From the NCBI GenBank assembly GCA_963709075.1, contig CAVPUY010000009.1, positions 434,001 to 498,000 on the forward strand: a DNA stretch of 64,000 nt, in the 5' to 3' direction. This DNA comes from Palsa-506 sp963709075. GTDB lineage: Bacteria; Actinomycetota; Actinomycetes; Streptosporangiales; Streptosporangiaceae. Below the pieces are notes generated by a model. It ran no database searches and had not been told where the DNA came from. It saw only the letters and a list, made by a program, of their open reading frames with translations. Shown piece after piece: positions 36,013-44,600 of this stretch. The translations under genes were made by a program, and so were the position numbers. Position 1 is the stretch's first letter; every line of letters starts with the position of its first letter.

Positions 36013-36072
36013 AGCGTGAGTCGCGGTAGCGTGAGTAGCGCCAGCGTGAGTAATGCCCGCGTGAGTGATGGC
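36013..36072. repeat. Four 15-bp repeats, each supplying an in-frame GTG
   Basis: AGCGTGAGT plus six variable bases repeats four times, each unit carrying GTG-AGT in the same frame. Just upstream, ACCGAAGAGA recurs (about 35978-36005). Multiple possible starts, with one AAGG-type ribosome site before the first, make the N-terminus ambiguous. Confidence 0.8.
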
Positions 36073-37854
36073 GCGGGCGGAGGCCAGGCGTGCGCTTCCC
36101 TGCATGCGCTGCGGGATTACGCGCTGCTCGCCGACGGGGAGCGCGGCGCCATCGTCGGGCCGCGGGGCGAGATCGTCTGGATGTGCGCGCCGCGATGGGA
36201 AAGTGACGCCGTCTTCGCCAGCCTGATCGGCGGCGAGGGCAGCTACCGGGTCACCCCGGCAGCGCGCTTTGTCTGGGGCGGCTACTACGAGCAGGGCACG
36301 CTGATCTGGCGCAGCCGGTGGATCACCGACGAAGGCGTGATCGAGTGCCGGGAGGCGCTGGCGATGCCCGGCGATCCGCATCACGTTGTGCTGCTGCGCA
36401 GCGTCCTGCCAGGCAAGGCCCCGGCACGGCTGCGGGTCCTGCTGGATCCGCACGCCGAGTTCGGCCGCAAGAGCCTGCGCGCCGTCAGCCGCCAGGGGCC
36501 GGGCGCGTGGGCAGGCCGGCTGGGCGATCTGTACCTGCGGTGGTCCGGGGACGTCAGTGGCGCGACCGCTATCCGCGCAGGCCGCGGATCGGCGCTCGCC
36601 CTTGACCTGAAGGTACCGCCAGGCAAGCGCGCCGACCTCGTGCTCGAAGTGTCCGACCGGCCGTTCGGCCAGCCGCCGGCCGATGCATCCTTCGCCTGGC
36701 GGACAACGGAGGCAGCATGGGCCGAGTCGGTACCGTCGCTCGACGGCCTGACCGCCCGGCGCGACGCGCGGCAGGCCTACGCGGTGCTGCGCGGCATGAC
36801 GACCGCGAACGGCGGAATGGTCGCGGCGGCGACCACCAGCCTGCCGGAGCGGGCCGATGCTGGCCGCAACTACGACTACCGGTACGCCTGGATCCGGGAC
36901 CAGTGCTATGCGGGGCAGGCGCTGGCCGCGGCCGGGCCGCTGCCGCTGCTTGACCGGGCGGTGAGCTTCGTGTCGGACCGGCTGCATGCGGACGGCCCGC
37001 GGCTGGAGCCGGCCTACACGACCGACGGCGGCCGGGTACCCGATCAGCGGAGGCTGGACCTGCCCGGATATCCCGGCGGCTTCGATCTCGTCGGCAACTG
37101 GGTGAACAAGCAGTTCCAGCTCGACGCGTTCGGCGAGACCCTGCTGCTGCTGGCCGCGGCTGCCCGGCATGACCGGCTCGACACGGCCGCCAGGCAGGCG
37201 GTCGAGATCGCCGCCGGTGCCGTGGCTGAGCGCTGGACCGAGGCGGATGCCGGGATCTGGGAGGTCGACGACCAGGCATGGACCCACAGCAGGCTGACCT
37301 GCGTCGCCGGGCTCCGTGCCGCCGCGCGGTCCTGCGCCACCCGATCCCAGGCCACCCAGTGGTCCGCGCTCGCCGATGACATCGTCGCCGACACCGCGAA
37401 GCACGCTGTCCACCCAACGGGCCGCTGGCAGCGCTCTCCTGCTGACGACGGACTTGATGCCGCGCTGCTGCTGCCAGCTGTCCGCGGGGCGATCCCGGCC
37501 GACGACCCGCGCACGGTGGAAACGCTGCTGGCCTACATCGCCGAGCTGACGCAGGACGGCTACGCCTACCGGTTCCGGCACGACGAAAGGCCGCTGCAAG
37601 ACGCGGAAGGCGCCTTCCTGCTCTGCGGCTTCGTGCTGGCGCTTGCCCTGGCGCAGCAAGGCCGCGACGTCGAGGCAGCCCGCTGGTTCGAGCGGAACAG
37701 GGCAGCGTGCGGCACCGCAGGGCTCTATTCGGAGGAGTACGACGTGGCCGAGCGCCAGCTGCGGGGCAACCTTCCGCAGGCCTTCGTGCACGCCCTGATG
37801 CTGGAGTGCGCGGCCAGGCTCGACGCACCCTGGCAGCCGGAATTGACGAGCTGA
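36016..37854 (+). CDS. GH15 family glycosidase (trehalase/glucoamylase type)
   Basis: 612 residues. The N-terminal beta domain (~30-245) contains LLADGERGAIVGPRGEIVWM and PRWESDAVFASLIGG. The (alpha/alpha)6 catalytic barrel has ADAGRNYDYRYAWIRDQCYA. The general acid glutamate is in GIWEVDDQAWTHSR (~415), and the C-terminal GLYSEEYDV with GNLPQAFVHALML holds the second acidic site. Actinobacterial GH15 proteins of this form act on trehalose or maltooligosaccharides in the cytosol. Four in-frame GTG codons at 36016, 36031, 36046 and 36061 lie in a 15-bp repeat, so the true start is uncertain. Confidence 0.88.
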   Translation: MSRGSVSSASVSNARVSDGAGGGQACASLHALRDYALLADGERGAIVGPRGEIVWMCAPRWESDAVFASLIGGEGSYRVTPAARFVWGGYYEQGTLIWRSRWITDEGVIECREALAMPGDPHHVVLLRSVLPGKAPARLRVLLDPHAEFGRKSLRAVSRQGPGAWAGRLGDLYLRWSGDVSGATAIRAGRGSALALDLKVPPGKRADLVLEVSDRPFGQPPADASFAWRTTEAAWAESVPSLDGLTARRDARQAYAVLRGMTTANGGMVAAATTSLPERADAGRNYDYRYAWIRDQCYAGQALAAAGPLPLLDRAVSFVSDRLHADGPRLEPAYTTDGGRVPDQRRLDLPGYPGGFDLVGNWVNKQFQLDAFGETLLLLAAAARHDRLDTAARQAVEIAAGAVAERWTEADAGIWEVDDQAWTHSRLTCVAGLRAAARSCATRSQATQWSALADDIVADTAKHAVHPTGRWQRSPADDGLDAALLLPAVRGAIPADDPRTVETLLAYIAELTQDGYAYRFRHDERPLQDAEGAFLLCGFVLALALAQQGRDVEAARWFERNRAACGTAGLYSEEYDVAERQLRGNLPQAFVHALMLECAARLDAPWQPELTS

Positions 37855-37864
37855 GCACCGGGCC

Positions 37865-37932
37865 GGCCACAGTGCCCAAGACGAAGCGGCCACAGTGCCC
37901 AAGACGAAGCGGCCACAGTGCCCAAGACGAAG
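37865..37932. repeat. Three 23-bp tandem repeats between GH15 and SDR genes
   Basis: The unit GGCCACAGTGCCCAAGACGA plus AGC starts at 37865, 37888 and 37911. The third copy runs into AAGGAGG, the ribosome site region for the SDR gene (start 37949), so the repeat sits in the translation-initiation leader. Confidence 0.92.
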
Positions 37933-37948
37933 GAGGACTGAGGATCCA

Positions 37949-38959
37949 ATGACCCAGACCATTGTCATCACCGGCGCAAGCGCGGGCATTGCCCGCGCCA
38001 CCGCGCGCCGCTACGGCCGGCGAGGGGCGAATGTCGGGTTGATCGCCCGGGGCCAGGCGGGGCTGGACGGCGCCGTGCGCGATGTCGAGGAAGCGGGCGG
38101 GAAGGCCCTCGCGATCAGCGCCGACGTCGCCGACTACGAGCAAGTCGAGGACGCGGCCCGGCAGGTGGAGGAGTTCTTCGGCCCGATCGACGTCTGGATC
38201 AACGTGGCGTTCTCCTCGGTGTTCGCGCCTTTCAGCGAGGTGTCGGCGGCCGAGTTCCGGCGCGTCACCGAGGTCAGCTACCTGGGATTCGTGTACGGGA
38301 CCATGGTGGCACTGAACCGGATGAAGGCCCGCGACCGCGGCACCATCGTGCAGGTCGGATCCGCTCTGGGGGATCGCAGCATCCCACTGCAATCGGCCTA
38401 CTGCGGCGCGAAGCATGCCATCAACGGGTTCACCTCATCGCTGCGCTGCGAGCTGCTGCACGAGCACTCGGGTGTGAACGTGACCGTCGTCCAGATGCCG
38501 GCCGTCAACACGCCGCAGTTCTCCTGGGTGCGGTCCAAGCTGCCCAACCACCCGCAGCCGGTGCCGCCGATCTACCAGCCGGAGGTCGCGGCCCGCGGGG
38601 TGGTGTTCGCCGCCGATCATCCGCGCCGGAAGCAGTACTGGGTCGGCGCGTCCACCGCGGCCACCATCCTGGCCAACAGGATCGGGCCGGCCCTGCTTGA
38701 CCGGTACCTGGCCCGCACCGGCTATGGCTCCCAGCAGACGGCGGAGAAGGCAGCGCCTGGCCGGCCCGACAACCTGTGGGAGCCGGTCGACGATCCCGCC
38801 GGGCGCGACCATGGTGCCCACGGCGGCTTCGACGACCGGTCACACGACCGCAGCCCGCAGCTGTGGATGTCGCAGCACGCCGGGCTGGTCAGCGGCCTCG
38901 CGGCCGGCGCCGCGCTGCTCGGCGGCGCCATGGCGGCGAAGGCGGTCAGGTCCGGGTGA
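37949..38959 (+). CDS. Short-chain dehydrogenase with C-terminal hydrophobic anchor
   Basis: 336 residues from ATG 37949; an upstream in-frame start would only translate the repeats. QTIVITGASAGIARATARRY binds NAD(P). The catalytic set is VGSAL with YCGAK (Ser-Tyr-Lys). VFAADHPRRKQYWVGASTAA is typical of the SDR subfamily with a C-terminal extension. That tail (~285-336) is His/Asp-rich and ends in a single hydrophobic helix (GLVSGLAAGAALLGGAMAA), suggesting membrane association. It overlaps the next gene by 4 bp (GTGA). Confidence 0.88.
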   Translation: MTQTIVITGASAGIARATARRYGRRGANVGLIARGQAGLDGAVRDVEEAGGKALAISADVADYEQVEDAARQVEEFFGPIDVWINVAFSSVFAPFSEVSAAEFRRVTEVSYLGFVYGTMVALNRMKARDRGTIVQVGSALGDRSIPLQSAYCGAKHAINGFTSSLRCELLHEHSGVNVTVVQMPAVNTPQFSWVRSKLPNHPQPVPPIYQPEVAARGVVFAADHPRRKQYWVGASTAATILANRIGPALLDRYLARTGYGSQQTAEKAAPGRPDNLWEPVDDPAGRDHGAHGGFDDRSHDRSPQLWMSQHAGLVSGLAAGAALLGGAMAAKAVRSG

Positions 38960-39432
38960 CCCGTCCTTCGCCGGTCACCTACAGCGGATTCCTGGCCCGC
39001 GGCGCCTCGGTGGCCCGCGGCGCCGCGGTGGCGCGCGGCGCCTATGGCGCGTTCCTGCTTTGCGCGCCCGGCGCCGCGCTCGCCGCATGCGGTGCCGGGC
39101 CGGCCAGCACGGGAGTCCGCAGCGTCGCGCGGCTGCTCGGCGCCCGCCACCTGATCCAGGCAGCGGTCACCGCCAGGATGCCGGGGCCGGCGGTGCTCAC
39201 CGCCGGGTCGGGCGTTGACGTCGCGCACGCCGCGTCGATGCTGGCGCTTGCCGCAGCGGACCGGCCGCTGCGCCGGGCCGGGCTGCTGGACGGGCTCGTC
39301 GCCGCCACCCTGGCCGTGGCCGGAACGGTGGCCGCCAGAACGGCAGTGCCGCGGCAACCGCCAGGCCGGCGGAAGCCGCCAGTGCCGCGGCAACCGCCAG
39401 GCCGGCGGGAACTGCTGGCTACGCCTGACTGA
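38956..39432 (+). CDS. Ala-rich predicted membrane protein
   Basis: 158 residues from GTG 38956, coupled to the SDR stop. Hydrophobic stretches (AYGAFLLCAPGAALAACGAG, HAASMLALAAADRPL, GLVAATLAVAGTVAA) suggest three helices. VARGA repeats near the N-terminus and a duplicated PRQPPGRR near the C-terminus come from local DNA repeats; the 36-bp direct repeat at 39344 and 39380 causes the latter. The family is not recognised. The 3' end overlaps the convergent MEDS-ATPase gene by 14 bp. Confidence 0.6.
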   Translation: MTRPSPVTYSGFLARGASVARGAAVARGAYGAFLLCAPGAALAACGAGPASTGVRSVARLLGARHLIQAAVTARMPGPAVLTAGSGVDVAHAASMLALAAADRPLRRAGLLDGLVAATLAVAGTVAARTAVPRQPPGRRKPPVPRQPPGRRELLATPD

Positions 39433-40363
39433 GGCGCATCCGCAGCCGGACGGTGGTGCCGGACCGGCCGGAGCGCAGCTCGACGAGGTCGCAGACCTGA
39501 TTGACGACCCAGAGTCCCTGGCCGCCGAGCACGTCGAGGGCCGGGCGCCTGCGGCCGGCCAGCGGGTCGGTGATCCGGCCCTGGTCATGCAGCTGGCAGA
39601 TGAGGCTGTCCGGGGTGCGCCAGACGTAGAGCGTTCCCCCGGCGCGGGTATAGCGGAGCGTATTGGCGGCCACCTCGCTGACCGCGAGCACGAGATCGGC
39701 GGTCCGGGCTGCGGTCAGCCCGGCCTGCGTGGCGTGCCTGGCGACGAGGTCACGTATCGCCCGCAGGCTGGTGGCGTAGCGGAGCATGGCCGCGCGAGAT
39801 GGCGGCTCGGGCAGCGGCGCGTCGCAGTCCGGCGGCAGGCCGTCGGGGCCGGGGTACTCGCGGCTGGCCTGGCTGCCGCCCCGGCGCAGCAGGACCGGAT
39901 GGGTCCGCCTGGCGTCGTCAATGACCGATGACGCCAGCGCGGCGGTGTCGTAGGGGCACAGGATGGTGACCGGCGCATCGGCGAACGCCTGGTTGAGCAG
40001 CGCCTCATGCCGGGCGGTCTCGCGCAGCTCATCGGCCGAGCGGGCCGGCCAGGCAGGCTCGCCGACGTACCGGACAGGCTGACCTGGGTGCGCATCGACG
40101 AAGGCGCTGACCGCGGGGATGATCCGCGCCGGGTTAAGGCCGAGGGTTGCCATGTCGGCGAAGACGAGCTGCCCGGGGGCTGGCGCCAGCCGGTCACGCA
40201 GCAAGTCACCGGTCGCCCCTGGCACCGCGACCAGGACCGGCTCGGAAAGGTCAAGGCCGGACCGCACGAACGTCACCAGGGTGGCCAGGTACTCCTGGCT
40301 ACTGCGGTACAAAAGTGCCAGATGATGAAAGTCCCCATCAGCGGGGGTCGAGTCGGGCATCAT
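39419..40363 (-). CDS. Anti-sigma-factor-type kinase with MEDS sensor domain
   Basis: 314 residues. Residues ~10-165 form a MEDS domain (HHLALLYRSSQEYLATLVTF, ILCPYDTAAL), a methanogen/methylotroph DcmR-type sensor. The C-terminal ~200-314 are a histidine-kinase-like ATPase of the RsbW/SpoIIAB class (VLAVSEVAANTLRYTRAGGT, GGQGLWVVNQVCDLVEL). Such kinases bind and inhibit a SigB/F-type sigma factor and phosphorylate STAS partners. Together with the STAS gene at 40604 and the PP2C gene at 41159 this is a partner-switching set; the sigma factor could be the one at 33973 (inference). Confidence 0.88.
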   Translation of the reverse strand: MMPDSTPADGDFHHLALLYRSSQEYLATLVTFVRSGLDLSEPVLVAVPGATGDLLRDRLAPAPGQLVFADMATLGLNPARIIPAVSAFVDAHPGQPVRYVGEPAWPARSADELRETARHEALLNQAFADAPVTILCPYDTAALASSVIDDARRTHPVLLRRGGSQASREYPGPDGLPPDCDAPLPEPPSRAAMLRYATSLRAIRDLVARHATQAGLTAARTADLVLAVSEVAANTLRYTRAGGTLYVWRTPDSLICQLHDQGRITDPLAGRRRPALDVLGGQGLWVVNQVCDLVELRSGRSGTTVRLRMRLSQA

Positions 40364-40603
40364 GGTGCCCCGTAGGCTCCCCTCCCTCCTCCGGTCCGAG
40401 CGCTTCGGGCAGGCGCCGCTGGCGCCGCGCTCAACACGAATGTTACGCGCGGATCCCTGATCGGGGCCGTCGGCATGGCCGCACGGTCTCGGTGCGGCCG
40501 CGCGGCCGCGCGGTCAGGGCTGGCGGGCGCGGGGCCAGCATTGCGGCATACGATGAGCCTGTGTCACCGCCCCTGCCTGGGGGCCTGTTCTGCGGGAGGC
40601 AGG

Positions 40604-41023
40604 TTGGTAGCGCTCCAGCTGTCGACCGAGCATCGGGCGGACAGCGTAGTCGTCACCGTCCGCGGCGACCTTGACGTCGTCACCAGCGGGCAGTTCGACG
40701 ACTGCCTGACGCAGGCCCGGCGGGAGAGCAACCGGATAATCCTCGATTTCGCCGAGGTCGACTTCCTGGACACCAGCTGCCTGGCCGTCATCGTCGGCCA
40801 CTGGAAGAAGCTGGTAGCCGCCGGCGGGACCCTGGCGCTGGCCGGCGCGCGTTACCGGTACACGAAGGCGCTGTGGATCACCGGGCTTGCCGACCGGCTG
40901 CCCAGCTACGAGAGCGTGCAGCAGGCGATCAGCGCCGGGCTGCCGCCCGCCGCTGCGCTGGACGGCGACCGTCCGGTGGACCCGGTGGGGGATTCGCCCG
41001 CCGACGGGGCCATGCCCAGGTAG
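40604..41023 (+). CDS. STAS-domain anti-anti-sigma factor
   Basis: 139 residues. Start TTG 40604 is chosen because GGGAGG lies 4 bp upstream and homologues begin near VALQLSTEH. The longer in-frame reading upstream looks non-coding. DSVVVTVRGDLDVVTSGQFD and IILDFAEVDFLDTSCLAVIV are the STAS core, with Thr-Ser at the phosphorylation site. It is divergent from the MEDS-ATPase gene and followed by the PP2C phosphatase gene after 135 bp. Confidence 0.85.
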   Translation: MVALQLSTEHRADSVVVTVRGDLDVVTSGQFDDCLTQARRESNRIILDFAEVDFLDTSCLAVIVGHWKKLVAAGGTLALAGARYRYTKALWITGLADRLPSYESVQQAISAGLPPAAALDGDRPVDPVGDSPADGAMPR

Positions 41024-41158
41024 CCAGGCAGCATGCTGACGGCGGCGATCAATGCCGCCCGTCCCGAACCTGCCAGACTGGCGGGCAGCTTCGACGCGGT
41101 GTTTGCGCGGCGCTGTGAGCGGTAGGGGACAAGAAAGCTAGTAGATAGGACTTGCGTC

Positions 41159-43045
41159 ATGCCGCATCCTCCCGGCCTCGAGGGCGAGATTTCCGGGCTG
41201 ACCGCGCGCCGCGGCCAGCTGCGGCAAGCCGCCGCGCTGCCGGGTGCCCACCTGCGGCAGGTGCTCGACGCCGCGTTCGCCGAGCTGGACGGCGCGATCG
41301 AGGCACTCAACTCGATGCAGGCGCAGGCCGCGGGACCGGTGGCGGAGCAGCTGACCGGCGGCCCGCAAGGGGACCGGCGGTTGCTGCATGCCGTATTCCA
41401 GGAGGCACCGGTCCCGCTGTTCCTGCTCGACCGCGACGGCACCGTGCGGCGGGCCAACCGGCGGGCGGGCAACCTGCTCGGCTTCTCGCCCGGGTACGCC
41501 ACCGGAAAGCCGTTCTCGGCTTTCGTCGAGCTGCCTGCCCGCGCCGCCGTGCAGACCCAGCTTGCCGCCGCCCGGCGTACCGGCAAGGGCCGCCAGGTCC
41601 AGTGCGGCCTGCTCGGCGCATCCGGCGCCGTGCCGAACGTGCTCGATATCAGCCCGGTCAGCCTGGCCGGTGACCCGGGCCAGCTGGTCGTCGCCGCCAC
41701 CCGGCACGGGTCGGCGGCTGCGCAGCCGCGCGGGCGGAAGGCTGCGGACAAGGCCACGGGGCAGGATCCCGCCACGGTCCGTACCGCTACAAGCCGGCTG
41801 GACCTGCTGGGCGCGGCGACCAGGCTCGTGCTGGAGAACGCCACGGTCAGCGAGCCCGTCATGCTGCAGCGCTGCGCCCGGCTGCTGGCCAGCGAGCTCG
41901 CATCCTGGGTCATCGTCGACGTGGAGCGCAAGGGGCTGCTGCGGCGGCAGTTCGTCATCGGGCCGCAGGATGAGGCGTCCGTCGACCTGGCCAGGGCAAT
42001 GGCCGCCGCTGACCCCGGGCGCGGGTCCGCGCCCGGGCAGGTGCACGAATCCGGCAGCTCGCTGCTGATCGCGCATGCCGAAGACACCGGGCTGCTCGGC
42101 GCCGGGCCGGACGGCATCCCGTTCCTCGCGCTGCTTGGCGCGACCTCCGTGCTGACCGTCCCGCTGTCGGACGGCGAGCGCTCCTACGGCGCGCTCACCC
42201 TGGCCAGGGAGGCTGGCGGAGCCTATTTCGGCACGGCGGACGTCGGCATCGTCGAGGAGATCGGCGAGCACCTGGCCCTCGCGATCAGAGTGGACCGGAT
42301 GCTCAGGCAGCGCACGGACGTCGCGGATGCGCTGCAGGCCGGCCTGCGTCCCACCGAGCTGCCCGCGGTGCCCGGCCTGGAGATAGCCGTGGCCCACCTG
42401 GATGCCACGAGCAACCCGGGGCCTGGCGGCGATTTCTACAGCGTCTACCGCACTCCGGGCGGCTGGGGCCTGGCGATCGGCGACGTCTGCGGCAAGGGGA
42501 AGGGCGCGGCGTCGGTGACCGCGGCCGCACGGCACGCCATCAGGGTGGCCGGGCACTGGTGCGCTGATCCGGCTGAGGTACTGCGGATGGTCAACGAGAT
42601 CATGCTGGCCGAGGAGTTCGGCGGCCGGTTCGTCACGGCTGACGCCGTGCACCTGCGGTGGCGGGACGCCGCGCTCCTTGTGACCCTCGGCAGCGCCGGC
42701 CATCCGCTGCCCGTGCTGGTCAGGCCGGACGGGCGGGTGCAGACCATGAACGGCGGCGGCCTGCCGCTCGGCATCTTCCCCGACTCGGGCCCGCAGGCTC
42801 AGGACCTGGAGCTGGCCCGGGGCGACCTGTTGTTCTTCTACACCGACGGGCTGACCGATGCGCGCAGCCTCCAGCAGACCTCGTTCGAGGACCGGCTGAC
42901 CGAGGAACTCGCCGCGCTGGCCGGGAAGCCGCCCGGCGAGGTGGCCGCGCGGATGCAGGCGGCGGTGCTTGATTTCTGCTCCGGCGAACTGCATGACGAC
43001 ATGACCATGCTCGTGCTGCGCGCCGGCGACCCGCCGGGAGCGTGA
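41159..43045 (+). CDS. PAS-GAF-PP2C (SpoIIE-type) serine phosphatase
   Basis: 628 residues from ATG 41159. A coiled N-terminus is followed by PAS (~75-180: FQEAPVPLFLLDRDGTVRRA, GNLLGFSPGYATGKPF). GAF (~225-385) is next (LLGATSVLTVPLSDGERSYG). The PP2C/SpoIIE domain (~405-620) has the metal-binding aspartates in PGGDFYSVYR, GDVCGKGKGAASVTA, FYTDGLTDA and HDDMTMLVLR. It should dephosphorylate the STAS protein in response to light, redox or ligand cues sensed by PAS/GAF. The stop overlaps the GTG of the YihY gene. Confidence 0.93.
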   Translation: MPHPPGLEGEISGLTARRGQLRQAAALPGAHLRQVLDAAFAELDGAIEALNSMQAQAAGPVAEQLTGGPQGDRRLLHAVFQEAPVPLFLLDRDGTVRRANRRAGNLLGFSPGYATGKPFSAFVELPARAAVQTQLAAARRTGKGRQVQCGLLGASGAVPNVLDISPVSLAGDPGQLVVAATRHGSAAAQPRGRKAADKATGQDPATVRTATSRLDLLGAATRLVLENATVSEPVMLQRCARLLASELASWVIVDVERKGLLRRQFVIGPQDEASVDLARAMAAADPGRGSAPGQVHESGSSLLIAHAEDTGLLGAGPDGIPFLALLGATSVLTVPLSDGERSYGALTLAREAGGAYFGTADVGIVEEIGEHLALAIRVDRMLRQRTDVADALQAGLRPTELPAVPGLEIAVAHLDATSNPGPGGDFYSVYRTPGGWGLAIGDVCGKGKGAASVTAAARHAIRVAGHWCADPAEVLRMVNEIMLAEEFGGRFVTADAVHLRWRDAALLVTLGSAGHPLPVLVRPDGRVQTMNGGGLPLGIFPDSGPQAQDLELARGDLLFFYTDGLTDARSLQQTSFEDRLTEELAALAGKPPGEVAARMQAAVLDFCSGELHDDMTMLVLRAGDPPGA

Positions 43046-44115
43046 CCGTCAATCCTGTAGAGCGCGCCGTCCGCGGGGTAGACCGGGCCCAGCAGCGCAA
43101 TCCGGCCGCCGCCTTCGTGTACGGCGTCATCAAGAAGTACGGCGACGACAACGGCGGCACGCTGACCGCGAGCCTCGCGCACTCCGCGTTCCTCTCGTTG
43201 TTCCCGCTGCTGCTCATCCTGGTCACGGTGCTCGGCCTCGTGGTGTCCGGCAACCAGGCGCTGTACCACGACGTGCTGAATGCCGTCGCCAAGCAGTTCC
43301 CGGCGGGCGGCGGTCAGCTGACGAGCATTTCCGAGCTGCGGCGTTCCAGCACGATCGGGCTGATCATCGGGCTGCTCGGGCTGCTGTGGGGCGCCACCGG
43401 CCTGGCGCAGGCGGCGCTGTTCACGATGGAGCAGGTCTGGAACCTGCCCGGCCCGGCCCGGCCGGGATTCGTGCCCAGGCTCGGCCGCTCGCTCCTCTTC
43501 CTTGTCGTGCTCGGCGTCGGTGTCATCGTCACCACGCTGCTGACCGGCCTGGACACTTTCGGTCATAATGCCGTCGTCATCGTAGTGCTGGCGGTTGTGC
43601 TTGCGCTGCTGGCCAACATCGGGCTTTACTTCGTCAGCTTCCGCGTGCTGACCCCGAAGGGCGTGCCGAGCCGGGTGCTCCTTCCCGGCGCCGTATTCGG
43701 CGGGGCCGCCTGGACGCTGCTGCAGGCGATCGGCACCTACCTCGTCCACCACTTCCTGCACAGCAGCTCGGTCTACGGCGTGTTCGCGACCGTGCTCGCC
43801 CTGATCGCTTGGCTCTCCCTCGGCGTGCAGCTGACGGTCTACGCGGCCGAGGTCAACGTGGTGCTCGAACGGCGGCTGTGGCCGCGCTCGATCATCCAGC
43901 CGCCGCTGACCGAAGCGGACCGGGCCGCCATGGCGCTGCAGGCGCTGCAGAACCAGCGGCGGGACGAGCAGAGCGTCCGGGTGTCCTTCAATGACCGCCC
44001 GCCCGGTGCGCGGCCGGCGCACGGAACCCCGCGAACGCCCGAGGAGATAGCGCCTCCCGCGGAGCCGGCCAAGCCGCCCGCGGAGTCCGGCAATAAAAAC
44101 GATAAGACAAATTAG
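43042..44115 (+). CDS. YihY/BrkB family membrane protein
   Basis: 357 residues from GTG 43042 (coupled, GTGA). LAHSAFLSLFPLLLILVTVL, GLLWGATGLAQAALFTMEQV, VLLPGAVFGGAAWTLLQAIG and YGVFATVLALIAWLSLGVQL mark the family and its six helices. The C-terminal ~60 residues are a hydrophilic Pro-rich tail. It is a distant paralogue of the 27.8-kb protein. Coupling to a PP2C gene is unusual and may indicate an envelope target of that stress pathway (inference). Confidence 0.87.
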   Translation: MTVNPVERAVRGVDRAQQRNPAAAFVYGVIKKYGDDNGGTLTASLAHSAFLSLFPLLLILVTVLGLVVSGNQALYHDVLNAVAKQFPAGGGQLTSISELRRSSTIGLIIGLLGLLWGATGLAQAALFTMEQVWNLPGPARPGFVPRLGRSLLFLVVLGVGVIVTTLLTGLDTFGHNAVVIVVLAVVLALLANIGLYFVSFRVLTPKGVPSRVLLPGAVFGGAAWTLLQAIGTYLVHHFLHSSSVYGVFATVLALIAWLSLGVQLTVYAAEVNVVLERRLWPRSIIQPPLTEADRAAMALQALQNQRRDEQSVRVSFNDRPPGARPAHGTPRTPEEIAPPAEPAKPPAESGNKNDKTN

Positions 44116-44173
44116 CGTTATTAACGGCAATGGCGGCGCCAGTGGCTCCGGCCGCCCGGAAACGGCGCCCGGG

Positions 44174-44476
44174 TCAGGCGCCGGAATCCTGGGCGGCTGG
44201 CCCCTGCGGCTCCTCCGGCGCCCTGCTCCAGTCCCGCCGGGCCGGCTCGAACGTGGTCTCGCCCCCGTTCTCGGCGGCGATCAGCAGGCCGTTGCCGGTG
44301 AGCGCCCGCAGCGCGCCGTCAAGCGTCTCGTCATCCAGGTTCGTCGCCGACGCGATCTCCGTGCGGGTGGCCAGCCGGCCGGAGAACTCGAGTGTCGCGA
44401 TCGCCTCGAAGATGTAGGTGTCCGTGTCGGTCAGGGTTTGCGTGTCGACGTACGGCCGCTCGTCATGGTCTTTCAC
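44174..44476 (-). CDS. Small winged-helix protein
   Basis: 100 residues from GTG 44476, with GGGGAG about 6 bp upstream. LTDTDTYIFEAIATLEFSGR, LATRTEIASATNLDDETLDG and ALRALTGNGLLIAAENGGET give a compact helix-turn-helix plus wing. This looks like a small DNA- or RNA-binding regulator. A longer in-frame extension upstream is rejected because it overlaps the MFS promoter region and lacks similarity. Target unknown. Confidence 0.7.
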   Translation of the reverse strand: MKDHDERPYVDTQTLTDTDTYIFEAIATLEFSGRLATRTEIASATNLDDETLDGALRALTGNGLLIAAENGGETTFEPARRDWSRAPEEPQGPAAQDSGA

Positions 44477-44600
44477 GTGACTCCCCTTACCCAGGCTGCG
44501 CCGGGCATGCATGCACGTTTGCGGCCGGGCTACGCGGGTAGCGGCGCGGCCAGCCGGAACCGATCCCGGGTTGCGGTGGTGGCGAGGAGGCCGGCTGATC

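Noticed and set aside
35869..38001. 710-codon open frame on the minus strand
   Set aside because: It is antisense to the GH15 gene, whose catalytic motifs are intact; the minus product is Arg/Pro/Ala-rich without a family.
41034..41126. 30-codon ORF between the STAS and PP2C genes
   Set aside because: It has no ribosome site and no similarity; it is short enough to occur by chance.
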